Assembly (NCBI RefSeq): GCF_002251945.1 | Contig: NZ_NDHW01000061.1 | Location: forward strand, 51,545-94,789 | Length of the DNA: 43,245 bases | Source of the DNA: Pseudanabaena sp. SR411 | GTDB taxonomy: Bacteria > Cyanobacteriota > Cyanobacteriia > Pseudanabaenales > Pseudanabaenaceae | Direction: 5' to 3' | Made by a program: the position numbers and the translations under genes | Part shown: positions 1-8,968 of the stretch, piece by piece | Position numbering within the stretch: the first letter of the stretch is position 1 | How the letters are laid out: the number at the start of each line of letters is the position of its first letter | The notes under the pieces: generated by a model | Databases searched by the model: none | Told to the model about the DNA's origin: nothing | What the model saw: the letters and a program-made list of their open reading frames with translations, nothing else

Positions 1-681
1 GGATATTGCTTGTCCCACTTCTCCGCAAAGAGTTCAAGGTTAAACTCCGATTCCGTTGCCGCAGCATAAATAGCCTTGAGGTCGGCACAAACCTGCTTGC
101 GCTGTTGCCAAGGCACAAAAGCGACTGAGTTTCTGACCATGTGGACAATGCATAACTGTACCTGCGTTTTCGGAAACACCGTTTCAAGTGCATTAGGAAA
201 CCCAGACAAACCATCAACGCAAGCAATCAAAATATCCTTGACCCCACGGTTATGAATTTCAGGGAGTACCGATAGCCAGAACTTTGCACCCTCATTGGGG
301 GAAATCCACATACCCAGTAATTCCTTGTACCCGTCCATATTCACTGCCAAGGCAAAGTACAAGGATTTATTGAACTCGTCCATTGTTTCGGACTTTGATG
401 ACCAGACAATCCAGAAATACAATCGGGTAGACCGCATTGAGGGGACGGTTTTGCCATTGCTTGACTTCATCAATTACCGCATCAGTGACATTAGAGATTA
501 GTGTCGGTGATACTCGACTCCATACTTTTCTTGCAACTGGGCTTGGGTATCTCTGGCGCTCATCCCTCGCGCATACAAGGCAATGATCTTCTCGTCTAGT
601 CCTGACAATCGGCTTTGTCCTTTCTTCACCATCTGCGGTTCAAACTCACCTTGCCGATCGCGGGGGACTGCGATTTCGGCT
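1..681 (-). pseudogene. IS256/Mutator-family transposase, frameshifted, runs off the left edge
   Basis: Read on the minus strand, this translates as the N-terminal and middle part of an IS256/Mutator-family transposase. It begins near 681 with a helical N-terminus ([17 protein letters not shown]). The region with the first DDE aspartate (VFLDCLVIK) follows, then the second (ACVDGLSGFPNALETVFP), then QLCIVHMVRNS. At least two frameshifts break it, near 510 (after KYGVE) and near 365 (after GRVQ), so no intact protein can be made. The C-terminal third lies beyond base 1. An unrelated-orientation fragment of the same family abuts it at about 681. The family call is firm because the spacing around both aspartates is characteristic. 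The subgroup is unknown. Confidence 0.85.
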
Positions 682-684
682 ACG

Positions 685-956
685 CCTAAGTGGGAACTGC
701 TTGAACCAAAATCTGTACAAGTCTTTCAACGAGATCTAGCCCTGACGTTTACTTTCTATGAATTTGACCCCAGTTTGCACCGTCATATTCGGACGTCGAA
801 TCATCTGGAGCGTTTATTCCGTGAGTTTCGCACTATAGCTATAAATCTGATGAGATGGGCGCATTCCCTCACGAAACTAGTTGCTTAACCGTTTTTTTCT
901 TAGTGGTTGAGCGAGATCATGCTAAACATGACCTCAAATCGGTGGCGAATAAATAA
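685..956 (+). pseudogene. IS256/Mutator-family transposase C-terminal fragment
   Basis: The plus strand encodes the C-terminal end of a second Mutator-type transposase: LTFYEF-like residues, then the family signature IRTSNHLERLFREFR, then after a frameshift SDEMGAFPHETSCLT and a stop at 954-956. The N-terminal two thirds are absent, so this is a remnant. The frameshift at about 836-845 is explained by 8 extra bases (TAGCTATA). Removing them gives the expected R-T-K-S-D-E-M continuation. The fragment points away from the minus-strand transposase piece, so the locus holds two head-to-head relics or a rearranged single element. Confidence 0.8.
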
Positions 957-976
957 TGACACTAACAATTCTTGTG

Positions 977-1012
977 GGGGTTATGTCCTAAGCAAAACTT
1001 GCATTACTATAT
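977..1012 (-). repeat. Single end (end A) of the TATA-flanked palindrome element
   Basis: The stretch GGGTTATGTCCTAAGCAAAA and the following CTTGCATTACTATA match, in reverse orientation, the conserved end A of the elements at 4903, 14175 and 37117. No palindromic core or second end is seen on the left, so this is a solo end or a truncated copy. It lies directly downstream of transposase remnants. Confidence 0.6.
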
Positions 1013-1176
1013 GTCGAAATATTTTATTAAGTTAACTTTGATTTCATTCTTGGATGTTCAGGTAAATAGAATCCTATTGTTAGATTATTGGGGGAATTTC
1101 GAGAGACTGTTTTCAAGATTGCAGAAGGCGAATAAGTATATTTACTAAGTTTATTTGAGGGGTAACAAAGAAGATT

Positions 1177-1647
1177 ATGCTAACAATGAATCGCACCTTG
1201 GATGAAAAAATTGCGAATATTGATCATGTCTATCTAAATGATAGTGATTTGTTCAATTTAGAGCGTTTTGCTAATAGCTTTTCAGTACGTGTCAAGACTT
1301 ATAATCTCTTGCGCGATCGCGCCGATGAAATCACGATCAAAGCACTCAAGCTCTTGGCTCAACAATATCCTGAATTAGTTCAAAAACAGTTGCAACGATG
1401 CAAATATGACATGTCTAACGTAATTCGTTATACATCGCTATCAGTATTACGTGATGATGAACTCTTCTTTCGAGAAACCTTGATGGATTGGTTGGCAAAT
1501 ATCATCAATTCCTATCAAATTGCTAAAGAATGCTCTACTGCTTATCGTCTCTTGCAGTCGGTAGTTGACGAGATGTTACCTGCTGAATGTGCCGCTTTGG
1601 TAAAGCCCTATTCAGAAATGGCTATCGCAGCATTGCTCAATGCTTAA
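1177..1647 (+). CDS. Phycobiliprotein-like (phycobilisome family) protein
   Basis: This 156-residue protein has the length and all-helical pattern of an allophycocyanin/phycocyanin subunit (phycobilisome protein family). The best diagnostic is around residues 75-85: Cys75, Asp78 and Arg84-Tyr85 reproduce the spacing C-x2-D-x5-R-Y of the Cys84/Asp87 bilin-binding helix of known subunits. A covalently attached bilin is therefore possible. The rest is divergent and I cannot assign it to ApcA, B, D or F or to phycocyanin. ATG at 1177 is used, with a purine-rich stretch (GAGGGG) about 15 bases upstream; ATG at 1186 is an alternative. The next gene, 129 bp downstream on the same strand, encodes a tandem linker protein. 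The two may form a small phycobilisome-related subassembly (inference). Confidence 0.75.
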   Translation: MLTMNRTLDEKIANIDHVYLNDSDLFNLERFANSFSVRVKTYNLLRDRADEITIKALKLLAQQYPELVQKQLQRCKYDMSNVIRYTSLSVLRDDELFFRETLMDWLANIINSYQIAKECSTAYRLLQSVVDEMLPAECAALVKPYSEMAIAALLNA

Positions 1648-1776
1648 CTAGGAAGTTACCCACCAAAAAATCAACAGCCCAAGCTATAGAAATTTACCTC
1701 CGAGACTCTAGGTGATTCATAGCCAATTTAACCAATGTTCAGAAGTTTTTTGTAGAGAGTTTTTGGAGAAGATGTC

Positions 1777-3090
1777 ATGGATACCCATACCCCCATCACC
1801 ATCGATCGCAAGTCCACCGAGATAGAGCGTCAAACCGCTCTTCGTCAAATTTATGCCCAAGTGCTGGAGCGACAGCCCTATGAATATGAACGCAAAGAGA
1901 TTGCCAAGCTTGAGAAAGATTTTCTTAAAGGCAAGTTAGGGGTAAGACATTTCATCGGCGACCTAGTCATGTCATCTGTTTATCTCAACAGTTTTTATCG
2001 GGACTGTTCTAACCTCAAGTTTGTGGAATGGAGCTTTAAGCATCTGCTTGGTAGAGCAATCCAAGGACATGAAGAGATTGCCAAGTATATGGATTTGCTG
2101 ATGATGAAAGGTGTATCTGCATTTTTTTATGAGATTCTTGGGTCTGAAGAATATCGCAAAGCATTTGGTTGTTTCACAATTCCCTATGCTCGTGATGTCA
2201 AATTCTATGATTCACCTCGTAACTATCTCCAAACCGATCTCCTCCAACATGAGCATGTGGGGCAACGGGGCAAGGTCATCCCCACTATCTATTGGCAACA
2301 ACTAGGCATGGATTGCGAAACAGGTACTTGTGTTATCCCTGAAGAAATGATGCATGATTTAGAAGCCATGAGTCATTCTGTTCATTCTGCAACAGATCGC
2401 CAAAAAGCCCTTGCTCAAATCTATGCTCAAGTGCTGGAGCGTCAACCCTACGAGTTTGAGCGAAAAGAGATTGCTCATCTAGAGAAAGATTTTCTCGCGG
2501 GCAAAATTGATGTGCGGCATTTTCTGGGTGAGCTAGTTGTATCTGAGCTATATCTAGATAGTTTTTATCGTGATAGCTCTAATTTGAAGTTTATGGAATT
2601 GAGCTTTAAGCATTTGCTTGGCAGAACAGCCCATGATAAGGAAGAGATTGGGGTGTATACGGATGTACTAACCAAGCATGGTGTCAATGCATTCTTCCAT
2701 AAAATCTTTGATTCTGAAGAATATCGCAAAGCCTTTGGTTGCCATACTATTCCCTATGCCCGTGATGTGAAGTTCCATGATTCCCCTCGTAATTACTTAC
2801 AGAGTGATTTGATCCACCATGAGCATATTGGGCAGCATGGAAAAGCTGTGCCAACGCTCTATTGGCAAGAGTTGGGCATGGATTGCGAGACAGGTACTTG
2901 TGTGATGCCTGATTCTAAGGCTGATTATCAATCTGTTGCTGAAAAAACTAAAGTTAAAGAGCCAGTTTCTAAAGCGCTAAATGAAGAAATCGAAGAGCTT
3001 TTACAAATGTTGCAAAACAGTGATGCAAGACAAGTTTTGCAAAGTATGAATGAAAATCAGCGATCGCTACTCCGTAATCTCGCTAAATAA
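1777..3090 (+). CDS. Tandem phycobilisome linker-domain protein (two 190-residue units)
   Basis: This 437-residue protein consists of two copies of a phycobilisome linker (CpcC/ApcE REP-type, PF00427-like) domain. Unit 1 covers residues about 18-190 and unit 2 about 208-380, with an exact 190-residue (570-bp) period and roughly three quarters identity. Each unit keeps YAQVLERQPYE, SFKHLLGR and EEYRKAFG, and ends in an unusual Cys pair, CETGTC (residues 180-185 and 370-375). A short charged helical tail follows (390-437). Linkers join phycobiliprotein discs and tune energy flow. Two fused near-identical units without a phycobiliprotein domain differ from both single-REP rod linkers and ApcE. 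GGAGAAG sits 5 bases before the ATG at 1777. The neighbour is a phycobiliprotein-like gene just upstream. High similarity of the units points to a fairly recent duplication. Confidence 0.85.
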   Translation: MDTHTPITIDRKSTEIERQTALRQIYAQVLERQPYEYERKEIAKLEKDFLKGKLGVRHFIGDLVMSSVYLNSFYRDCSNLKFVEWSFKHLLGRAIQGHEEIAKYMDLLMMKGVSAFFYEILGSEEYRKAFGCFTIPYARDVKFYDSPRNYLQTDLLQHEHVGQRGKVIPTIYWQQLGMDCETGTCVIPEEMMHDLEAMSHSVHSATDRQKALAQIYAQVLERQPYEFERKEIAHLEKDFLAGKIDVRHFLGELVVSELYLDSFYRDSSNLKFMELSFKHLLGRTAHDKEEIGVYTDVLTKHGVNAFFHKIFDSEEYRKAFGCHTIPYARDVKFHDSPRNYLQSDLIHHEHIGQHGKAVPTLYWQELGMDCETGTCVMPDSKADYQSVAEKTKVKEPVSKALNEEIEELLQMLQNSDARQVLQSMNENQRSLLRNLAK

Positions 3091-3096
3091 CTAAAT

Positions 3097-3125
3097 AAAA
3101 AAGGCGAGCCAAGCTCGCCTTTTTT
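3097..3125. terminator. Bidirectional terminator hairpin
   Basis: A6-GGCGAGC-CAA-GCTCGCC-T6 lies between the linker gene and the convergent TVP38-family gene. It has A and T runs on both sides, so it can stop transcription from either direction. Confidence 0.85.
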
Positions 3126-3129
3126 ATAG

Positions 3130-3864
3130 CTATAGTTTACTAACAAGAATTTTATTGGCAAGGCGGCTAACTTGAATAGTTACGGCAAGAGTTGCCACCA
3201 AGCCTAAAACTTTAATACCCCATCGAACAATTTGAGTTTGGGGATTACTAATTATGTTGGCTGGTTGCATTTCCAGCAAAGCAATATCTCCAAGCAAAGA
3301 ACCAAGATAAACATACATAATTGTGGCTGGAATCATCCCAATTGAGCCTAAGACATAATCTTTCAAAGCCACACGAGTTACTCCAAACACGTAGTTCAAC
3401 ATATTGAATGGAAAAATTGGTGATAGCCTTGTCAACAAAACAATTTTGAATCCATCGATCGCTACGGCTTCATCAATCGCCCGAAAAGTCACATTTTTGT
3501 TAATCTTTTCACTTACCCAGTTTCGCGCAAAATATCTACCAATTAAAAAAGCAAAGGTAGCCCCTAAAGTTGCCGCAACAAATACATAGACTGAACCCCA
3601 TACCAAGCCATATATTGCGCCACCGCCCAAAGTCAGTAAGGATGCTGGAATAAATAAAACCGTTGCTACGTTGTAAATAACAATAAAAGCGATCGCGCCA
3701 ATAGCTCCCAGCATCTTAACCCAAAGCAAAGTACTTTGAACAAAAGTACTAATCCTAACGTGGATACTCAGGTGCTGAAAAAACACTATCAATAAAAGTG
3801 ACGAAGCCATCAGAAATATAACTTTCAGCCAAAATTTTGGTGTATTAAATCGCGATCGCTTCAT
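3130..3864 (-). CDS. TVP38/TMEM64 (VTT-domain) family membrane protein
   Basis: This is a membrane protein of about 244 residues. A basic N-terminus (MKRSRFNTPKF) precedes a first transmembrane helix, then a long hydrophobic region with FIPASLLTLGGGAIYGLVWG and LLTRLSPIFPFNMLNYVFG. Both are hallmarks of the SNARE-associated/VTT (DedA-TVP38) superfamily. Members are integral inner-membrane proteins; several eukaryotic relatives are lipid scramblases, but the bacterial substrate is unknown. I chose the ATG at 3864. A longer frame reaches a TTG at 3960, but its extra 32 residues overlap the divergent methyltransferase start and look non-coding. It converges with the linker gene and shares its terminator. 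Confidence 0.85.
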   Translation of the reverse strand: MKRSRFNTPKFWLKVIFLMASSLLLIVFFQHLSIHVRISTFVQSTLLWVKMLGAIGAIAFIVIYNVATVLFIPASLLTLGGGAIYGLVWGSVYVFVAATLGATFAFLIGRYFARNWVSEKINKNVTFRAIDEAVAIDGFKIVLLTRLSPIFPFNMLNYVFGVTRVALKDYVLGSIGMIPATIMYVYLGSLLGDIALLEMQPANIISNPQTQIVRWGIKVLGLVATLAVTIQVSRLANKILVSKL

Positions 3865-3952
3865 AAAGACTTCGGTTAGTTTTAGGAAACAGAAAATGAA
3901 AAAAGCAGTAGCCCTGCCATAATGAGCGCAAAGAGCTATATTGCAATCTAAC

Positions 3953-4711
3953 ATGGTCACTATATCCCCTACGCCAATTTTCTTAGAAGGATATTGGCAA
4001 GACGGCTTTGGATTGGAAAGACATTTGCAAGAGTTCTTGAAACTAGATGCAGTGACGATTACTGAGAAACTGCAAAATTGTCGTCATGACTTAGCAAATT
4101 TAGGAAATACCGACTTTGACTGGGAAGAAGCAACAGCTTTTTACAAGGACAAAGTTGGCGAAATGTATTTGTTTAAATTGAGTGTCTGGCATCTTGAGAG
4201 TCAAGACTATATTGGCGGCACTCTTAAACTAATTGCCGATCAGGCTAAAGGGCGGGTGCTTGATTTTGGTGGTGGCATTGGTACTCATGCGATCGCTACC
4301 GCAATGTGTCCAAATGTCGAATCGGTTGTCTATTGTGATATTAATCCGATTAATCGAGGTTTTGTCGAATATCGCTTTCAGCAGTTAGGATTAAGCCACA
4401 AATTGTCATTCCGTTCAGAGCTTCCTCAAGAGGATTGGCTAGAAGGACATTTTGATACAGTCCTTTGCTTTGATGTGTTGGAGCATTTACCTGATCCTAG
4501 TGATCAGTTGATGCAGTTCCACAGGATGCTTTCACCTCAAGGAAAAATTATCGTTAATTGGTATTTCTTTAAGGGTTTTGAAAATGAGCATCCCATTCAT
4601 TTAGATGAGCCTGAAACTGTAGATACTTTTTTCCGCACATTGCAAGCTAATTTTCTTGAGGTATTTCAGCCTCATTTAATTACAGCCCGATGTTATCGAA
4701 AGTTTGATTAA
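3953..4711 (+). CDS. Class I SAM-dependent methyltransferase
   Basis: This protein of about 252 residues has a Rossmann-type methyltransferase core. Motif I is VLDFGGGIGTHAIA, an acidic strand-2 end follows (VVYCDINP), and motif IV/post-I is FDTVLCFDVLEHLPDP, typical of methyltransferase type 11/12 domains. The substrate cannot be read from the sequence. The N-terminal 85 residues form a helical lid-like region. ATG at 3953 is preferred over a TTG at 3941. It is divergently transcribed from the TVP38-family gene, with about 90 bp between the starts. A long palindrome follows its stop within about 20 bp. Confidence 0.85.
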   Translation: MVTISPTPIFLEGYWQDGFGLERHLQEFLKLDAVTITEKLQNCRHDLANLGNTDFDWEEATAFYKDKVGEMYLFKLSVWHLESQDYIGGTLKLIADQAKGRVLDFGGGIGTHAIATAMCPNVESVVYCDINPINRGFVEYRFQQLGLSHKLSFRSELPQEDWLEGHFDTVLCFDVLEHLPDPSDQLMQFHRMLSPQGKIIVNWYFFKGFENEHPIHLDEPETVDTFFRTLQANFLEVFQPHLITARCYRKFD

Positions 4712-4731
4712 GTACTTGTGCAAAATAAATT

Positions 4732-4783
4732 CCCAAACCCGTAAAGTTACGCCCCGCAGGGGGCGTAACTTTACGGGTTTGGG
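4732..4783. terminator. Long GC-centred palindrome after the methyltransferase gene
   Basis: The arms begin with CCCAAACCCGTAAAGTTACG and continue through CCCC. They pair with the right arm around a GCAG centre, giving about 24 bp of perfect stem. It is probably a terminator, although no strong T run follows. Confidence 0.6.
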
Positions 4784-4810
4784 TTTGTAATTAATTATGC
4801 CTATCTACGA

Positions 4811-4870
4811 TTAAGACCAAAAAAAGTTGAGGCGACGATACGCGCCCCCTTAACTTTTTTTGGGTCTTAA
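4811..4870. repeat. Imperfect palindrome ending TTAAGACC / GGGTCTTAA
   Basis: The outer arms TTAAGACC-A7-GTT and AAC-T7-GGGTCTTAA pair with a one-base bulge around a mismatched GC-rich centre. It looks like a partly decayed member of the palindrome family common in this window. Confidence 0.55.
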
Positions 4871-4902
4871 TTGTCAAATGATCAAAAAATAAGCAACAAC
4901 GT

Positions 4903-5009
4903 TATAGCAGCGCAAGAGATAACTAGGACAAATCAAAACCCAAAAGATGAGTGGCGGCGCTTCGCGCCGCAACTCATCTTTTGGGTTAAGCAAAACTTAC
5001 ATTGCTATA
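4903..5009. mobile_element. TATA-flanked palindrome element, copy 1 (107 bp)
   Basis: It begins TATAGCAGCGCAAGAGATAA (end B). It contains a palindromic core at 4937-4987 with centre GCGGCGC-TTC-GCGCCGC, and closes with TTAAGCAAAACTTACATTGC then TATA (end A inverted). Ends A and B recur at 14175-14311 and 37117-37232, while the arms of the core differ between copies. It has no coding capacity. It is probably a non-autonomous miniature element. Confidence 0.65.
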
Positions 5010-5301
5010 GTGGTATGAATCAATGACAGTACAAAAACAGAGATTGTGCCGCGAAGGTATCACAAGCTTTTAAGTTTTAATTTTATTTTAACAACGATGG
5101 GAAATACCCCGCCGCTCTGCGGTGTGAATATATTCTAGTAAAAAAGAATTTAATTCCCCGTCCGCTTGCGGTAGTGTGATCCATTTGCTTCGGTTATCCG
5201 AAGCTTGTAATCTCAACAGTCGGGTAATATATACTTGTAGTCCAAAATCGTATTAAATATCACGTTTGGCGCATCCCCTGTTTTAACTGCATTCGGTAGC
5301 T

Positions 5302-8109
5302 ATGTTTAACCTAAAAAACCTGATTGGCGATCCTAATAAGCGTAAGCTTGACAAACTCCGTCCCGAAGTGGCTCTCATTAACTCCCTAGCCCCAGAGTTA
5401 GCGGTGCTAAGCGATCGCGAATTGCAAGGAAAAACAGGAGAGTTTAAACAGCGTCTCGAAAACGGGGAACCACTCGATGACCTCCTACCTGAAGCCTTTG
5501 CGGTTGTTCGTGAGGCGGCTACCCGCGTTCTAGGCTTGCGTCACTATGATGTGCAGATGCTCGGCGGTATGGTACTGCATCGGGGTGAAATAGCCGAAAT
5601 GAAAACTGGGGAAGGCAAAACTCTCGTCGCTACATTACCCAGCTATCTTAATGCCCTCTCAGGCAAAGGCGTTCACGTAGTTACTGTTAACGACTACCTC
5701 GCTCGCCGTGACGCGGAATGGATGGGGCAGGTACATCGCTTTTTAGGAATGTCAGTGGGCTTGATTCAAAACTCAATGGAGCCAGTCGAGCGGCGCAAAA
5801 ACTACGGCTGTGACATCACCTACGCCACTAACAGTGAACTCGGTTTTGATTATTTACGTGACAACATGGCGACTAGCATCGAAGAAGTGGTGCAGCGTAC
5901 CTTTAATTTCTGTGTAATCGACGAAGTTGACTCGATCTTGATTGACGAAGCTCGCACCCCTCTAATTATTTCAGGCATGGTCGAGCGTCCGACCGAGAAA
6001 TACATCGGTGCAGTGACGATCGCCGATCAATTGCAAAAAGAAACCCACTACGAAGTTGACGAAAAGCAACGCAACGTGGTCATGACCGATGAAGGTTTTG
6101 AGCTTGCCGAAAAATTGCTTGGTGTGACAGATTTATTTGACCAAGCTGATCCTTGGGCGCACTATGTATTTAATGCACTCAAAGCCAAGGAATTATTCCT
6201 CAAAGATGTCAACTACATCGTCCGTGATGGAGAAGTGACGATTGTTGATGAGTTTACAGGTCGGGTCATGCCTGGTCGTCGTTGGAGTGATGGATTGCAC
6301 CAAGCGATCGAGGCAAAAGAAGGTACAGATATTGAGAATGAAACCCAAACCTTAGCCACAATTACCTATCAAAACTTCTTCCTGCTCTATCCTAAACTTG
6401 GCGGCATGACTGGCACAGCCAAAACCGAAGAAGCTGAACTTGGGAAAATCTATAATCTTGAAGTTACGACCATGCCCACCAATCGCAAGAGTGGACGCAG
6501 TGACTGGTCAGATGTGGTTTATAAAACTGAAGCTGCTAAATGGCGAGCCGTTGCCGAAGAATGCCGCGAAATGCATGAAACAGGTCGTCCTGTACTGATC
6601 GGAACTACCAGTGTTGAAAAATCTGAAGTCTTAGCAAGGTTGTTGAGTGAAAAGGATATTCCTCATAATCTATTAAATGCGAAGCCTGAGAACGTGGAAC
6701 GGGAAGCAGAAATCGTTGCTCAAGCGGGTCGTAAAGGCTCAATCACGATCGCTACCAATATGGCTGGTCGTGGTACAGATATCATCCTTGGTGGTAATGC
6801 TGACTACATGGCACGTCTAAAGGTACGTGAAAGCTTCATGCCAATGATAGTCCGTCCTGAAGATGACGATGACTTCACCAATGAAGGTCAACGCATGTTT
6901 AGCGATCGCCCTCAAAAAGGACAAGGATTTGGCACAACGGATGGCAAGAAGAAAAAGACTTGGAAAGTATCCGATAGTCTCTATCCTTGCGAACTCTCTA
7001 AGGATGCTCAAACGATGCTCAAAGAAGCTGTAGATTTTGCAGTTGAGAAGTTAGGCAGAATGAGTCAATCGGAATTGGAAGCAGAAGAAATGCTGGCGGT
7101 TGCTTCGGAAAAAGCTCCTACTGATGATGAAGTTATTCAAAAGCTCCGTGAGGCTTTCACCTTAATCAAGCGTGAATATGAAGAAGTCACTGATGCTGAG
7201 CATGAACAAGTAACTAAACTAGGTGGTTTGCATGTCATCGGCACTGAACGCCATGAATCGCGGCGTGTGGATAATCAGTTGCGCGGTCGTTGCGGTCGTC
7301 AAGGTGACCCCGGCTCGACGCGATTTTTCCTCAGCCTTGAAGATAACCTGATGCGGATTTTTGCAGGCGATCGCGTGGCTGGCTTGATGAATGCTTTCCG
7401 CGTTGAAGAAGACATGCCGATTAGTTCAGGAATGCTCACCAGCGCTCTAGAAAATGCCCAAAAGAAAGTAGAAACCTACTATTACGACATCCGTAAACAA
7501 GTCTTTGAATACGATGAAGTGATGAACAATCAGCGTCGTGCAATTTACGCTGAGCGTCGTCGCGTACTTGAAGGTGAAAACTTACGCGATCGCGTGATTG
7601 AGTATGCCGAACGCACCATGGATGATATCGTCAATGCCTACGTTAATCCCGAACTCCCTCCCGAAGAATGGAATCTTGCGGCGATGGTGAAAAAAATCAA
7701 GGAATTTGTGAATCTCTTACAAGATCTTGAACCTGATCAGCTTGATGATATGTTCTTGCCTGAGATGCAAGCTTTCTTGCGTGAAGAAGTGCGTCGTGCT
7801 TACGAAATTAAAGAAGCACAGGTGGAGTCATTACAAGTTGGCTTAATGCGTCAGGCTGAACGTTTCTTTATCTTGCAACGGATTGATTCTCTCTGGCGCG
7901 ATCACTTGCAAGCGATGGAAGCTTTACGCGAGTCAGTTGGTTTGCGCGGCTATGGACAGAAAGATCCTTTGATTGAATATAAGAGCGAAGGTTACGAAAT
8001 CTTCCTAGACATGATGACGCAAATCCGTCGTGATGTTGTCTACTCACTATTCGAGTTCGATCCACGTCCTCAGCAACAACCTGAAACTATCGAAGCCGAA
8101 TTTGTGTAA
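5302..8109 (+). CDS. secA: Preprotein translocase subunit SecA
   Basis: SecA is the ATPase motor that drives unfolded preproteins through SecYEG; in cyanobacteria it serves the plasma and thylakoid membranes. The 935-residue product has the usual cyanobacterial length. Walker A is MKTGEGKT (residues 100-107) and Walker B is CVIDEVDS (about 204-211). [16 protein letters not shown] marks the second nucleotide-binding fold, and [25 protein letters not shown] follows. A charged insertion around residues 510-560 ([16 protein letters not shown]) is typical of cyanobacterial SecA. The C-terminal zinc-binding Cys motif is absent, also as expected. ATG at 5302 gives the standard [16 protein letters not shown] start. 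The gene is transcribed alone and ends in a terminator hairpin. Confidence 0.98.
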   Translation: MFNLKNLIGDPNKRKLDKLRPEVALINSLAPELAVLSDRELQGKTGEFKQRLENGEPLDDLLPEAFAVVREAATRVLGLRHYDVQMLGGMVLHRGEIAEMKTGEGKTLVATLPSYLNALSGKGVHVVTVNDYLARRDAEWMGQVHRFLGMSVGLIQNSMEPVERRKNYGCDITYATNSELGFDYLRDNMATSIEEVVQRTFNFCVIDEVDSILIDEARTPLIISGMVERPTEKYIGAVTIADQLQKETHYEVDEKQRNVVMTDEGFELAEKLLGVTDLFDQADPWAHYVFNALKAKELFLKDVNYIVRDGEVTIVDEFTGRVMPGRRWSDGLHQAIEAKEGTDIENETQTLATITYQNFFLLYPKLGGMTGTAKTEEAELGKIYNLEVTTMPTNRKSGRSDWSDVVYKTEAAKWRAVAEECREMHETGRPVLIGTTSVEKSEVLARLLSEKDIPHNLLNAKPENVEREAEIVAQAGRKGSITIATNMAGRGTDIILGGNADYMARLKVRESFMPMIVRPEDDDDFTNEGQRMFSDRPQKGQGFGTTDGKKKKTWKVSDSLYPCELSKDAQTMLKEAVDFAVEKLGRMSQSELEAEEMLAVASEKAPTDDEVIQKLREAFTLIKREYEEVTDAEHEQVTKLGGLHVIGTERHESRRVDNQLRGRCGRQGDPGSTRFFLSLEDNLMRIFAGDRVAGLMNAFRVEEDMPISSGMLTSALENAQKKVETYYYDIRKQVFEYDEVMNNQRRAIYAERRRVLEGENLRDRVIEYAERTMDDIVNAYVNPELPPEEWNLAAMVKKIKEFVNLLQDLEPDQLDDMFLPEMQAFLREEVRRAYEIKEAQVESLQVGLMRQAERFFILQRIDSLWRDHLQAMEALRESVGLRGYGQKDPLIEYKSEGYEIFLDMMTQIRRDVVYSLFEFDPRPQQQPETIEAEFV

Positions 8110-8139
8110 AAAAAGGGAACGCTTAGCGTTCCTTTTTTT
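8108..8139. terminator. Terminator after secA
   Basis: A7-GGGAACGC-TTA-GCGTTCC-T7 overlaps the secA stop codon. A and T runs flank the stem, so it should act in both directions toward the convergent gvpF/L-like gene. Confidence 0.85.
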
Positions 8140-8158
8140 ACAGCGATTTGTGCTGTAG

Positions 8159-8911
8159 TTATTCTCGATCTACATTGACAAAGTTATAGGGAGCAGTGAA
8201 ATCGTTGTAGCGGATTCGGAGACGGTTCTCAAATTGTTGGTCGAGAGCTTCAACGGCGGCGGCAAATTCGGGTTCCTTATCCCAATCGATTAAGAAGGAA
8301 CCGTTATAGATCATGGTTTCGGTGAGCAATTCTCCTTCCGCATATTCATGGGATAGAGGCTTCAGAGTATCGATAAAAGCATCAATGATTATTTGTTGAC
8401 GTTGCTCGATCGCCGCTTCTAGTTCTTGCCCGATCGCGATTGCCTCATCCATACTTAAAATCTTACCAACTAGGGCTTCCCGTCTTTCGCGTAAACCCTC
8501 ATTTTCGGCGACAGCAAGATTTAACTCTTCAGTTTGATTCCAGAATAGTTTGACGCTGACTTCCCGCTTACCAATTAAGTTATGAATGAGTTTTGTGAGT
8601 TGATCTTCAAAGGGAATCAACAAATCCTTTTGAACTTCTTCCCATTCATCGACAACTAGCCCGAATTGCAATGGTAAGGGAACCGCTTGATGGGGATCGA
8701 TCGCTTTCATAAGCGATTCTAAAACGGTTTCATGGGCGAGGAGATGGGCTCGGCTAGCGAGGTAACGCTCCTGTTGGGCTTCACTGTAGACGATCGCAAA
8801 CGGTGGAAGTGGGTGAAACTGGACGGGCTGATCGTTCATTCCCTTAAGTTCAAGATTCTTGATCAGATCCAGATTTTCAGCTTGCAAAATCGCGTACAGG
8901 TATAGGCTCAT
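8159..8911 (-). CDS. GvpL/GvpF-family gas vesicle-type protein
   Basis: This product of about 250 residues begins MSLYLYAILQAENLDL and has the GvpL/GvpF layout: a YxYAI-type beta start, then LASRAHLLAHETVLESLMK and VPLPLQFGLVVD in the N-terminal domain. A helical middle follows (residues about 130-185). The C-terminal domain ends in RIRYNDFTAPYNFVNV, close to the typical RYTGPLPPYNFV ending. GvpF/L proteins assist assembly of gas vesicles. No other gvp gene is visible, so this is either an orphan with another role or belongs to a distant gvp locus. I chose ATG 8911 over a TTG extension at 8959. The gene lies just downstream of the phosphatase, separated by a hairpin. Confidence 0.85.
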   Translation of the reverse strand: MSLYLYAILQAENLDLIKNLELKGMNDQPVQFHPLPPFAIVYSEAQQERYLASRAHLLAHETVLESLMKAIDPHQAVPLPLQFGLVVDEWEEVQKDLLIPFEDQLTKLIHNLIGKREVSVKLFWNQTEELNLAVAENEGLRERREALVGKILSMDEAIAIGQELEAAIEQRQQIIIDAFIDTLKPLSHEYAEGELLTETMIYNGSFLIDWDKEPEFAAAVEALDQQFENRLRIRYNDFTAPYNFVNVDRE

Positions 8912-8933
8912 AGGAATTAATAGTTTAGTTAAC

Positions 8934-8968
8934 TTAAAGTGAGTGGCGCAAAGTGCCACTCACTTTAA
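8934..8968. terminator. Palindrome between phosphatase gene and gvpF/L-like gene
   Basis: The stem TTAAAGTGAGTGGC pairs with GCCACTCACTTTAA around GCAAAGT. It overlaps the phosphatase stop codon. It is probably a terminator or attenuator between two same-strand genes. Confidence 0.65.

Larger units (their letters stand above)
4712..5301. other. 590-bp gap dense in palindromes, upstream of secA
   Basis: No gene was found here. The gap holds, in order, two long palindromes (4732-4783 and 4811-4870), one TATA-flanked palindrome element (4903-5009), and two short GC-rich direct repeats near 5107-5125 and 5157-5180 (CCCCG.CCGC..TGCGG..GTG). The last 110 bp before the secA ATG are AT-rich and probably hold its promoter, but no clear -35/-10 pair can be singled out. 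Confidence 0.6.

Noticed and set aside
583-888. A 101-codon plus-strand frame as a single gene
   Set aside because: Its first part is the antisense of one transposase relic and only its second part is real transposase C-terminus. It crosses the junction of two mobile-element fragments.
4732-5009. A CRISPR array from the closely spaced repeats before secA
   Set aside because: The repeats are individual palindromes with different sequences and irregular spacing. There are no constant repeats with unique spacers.
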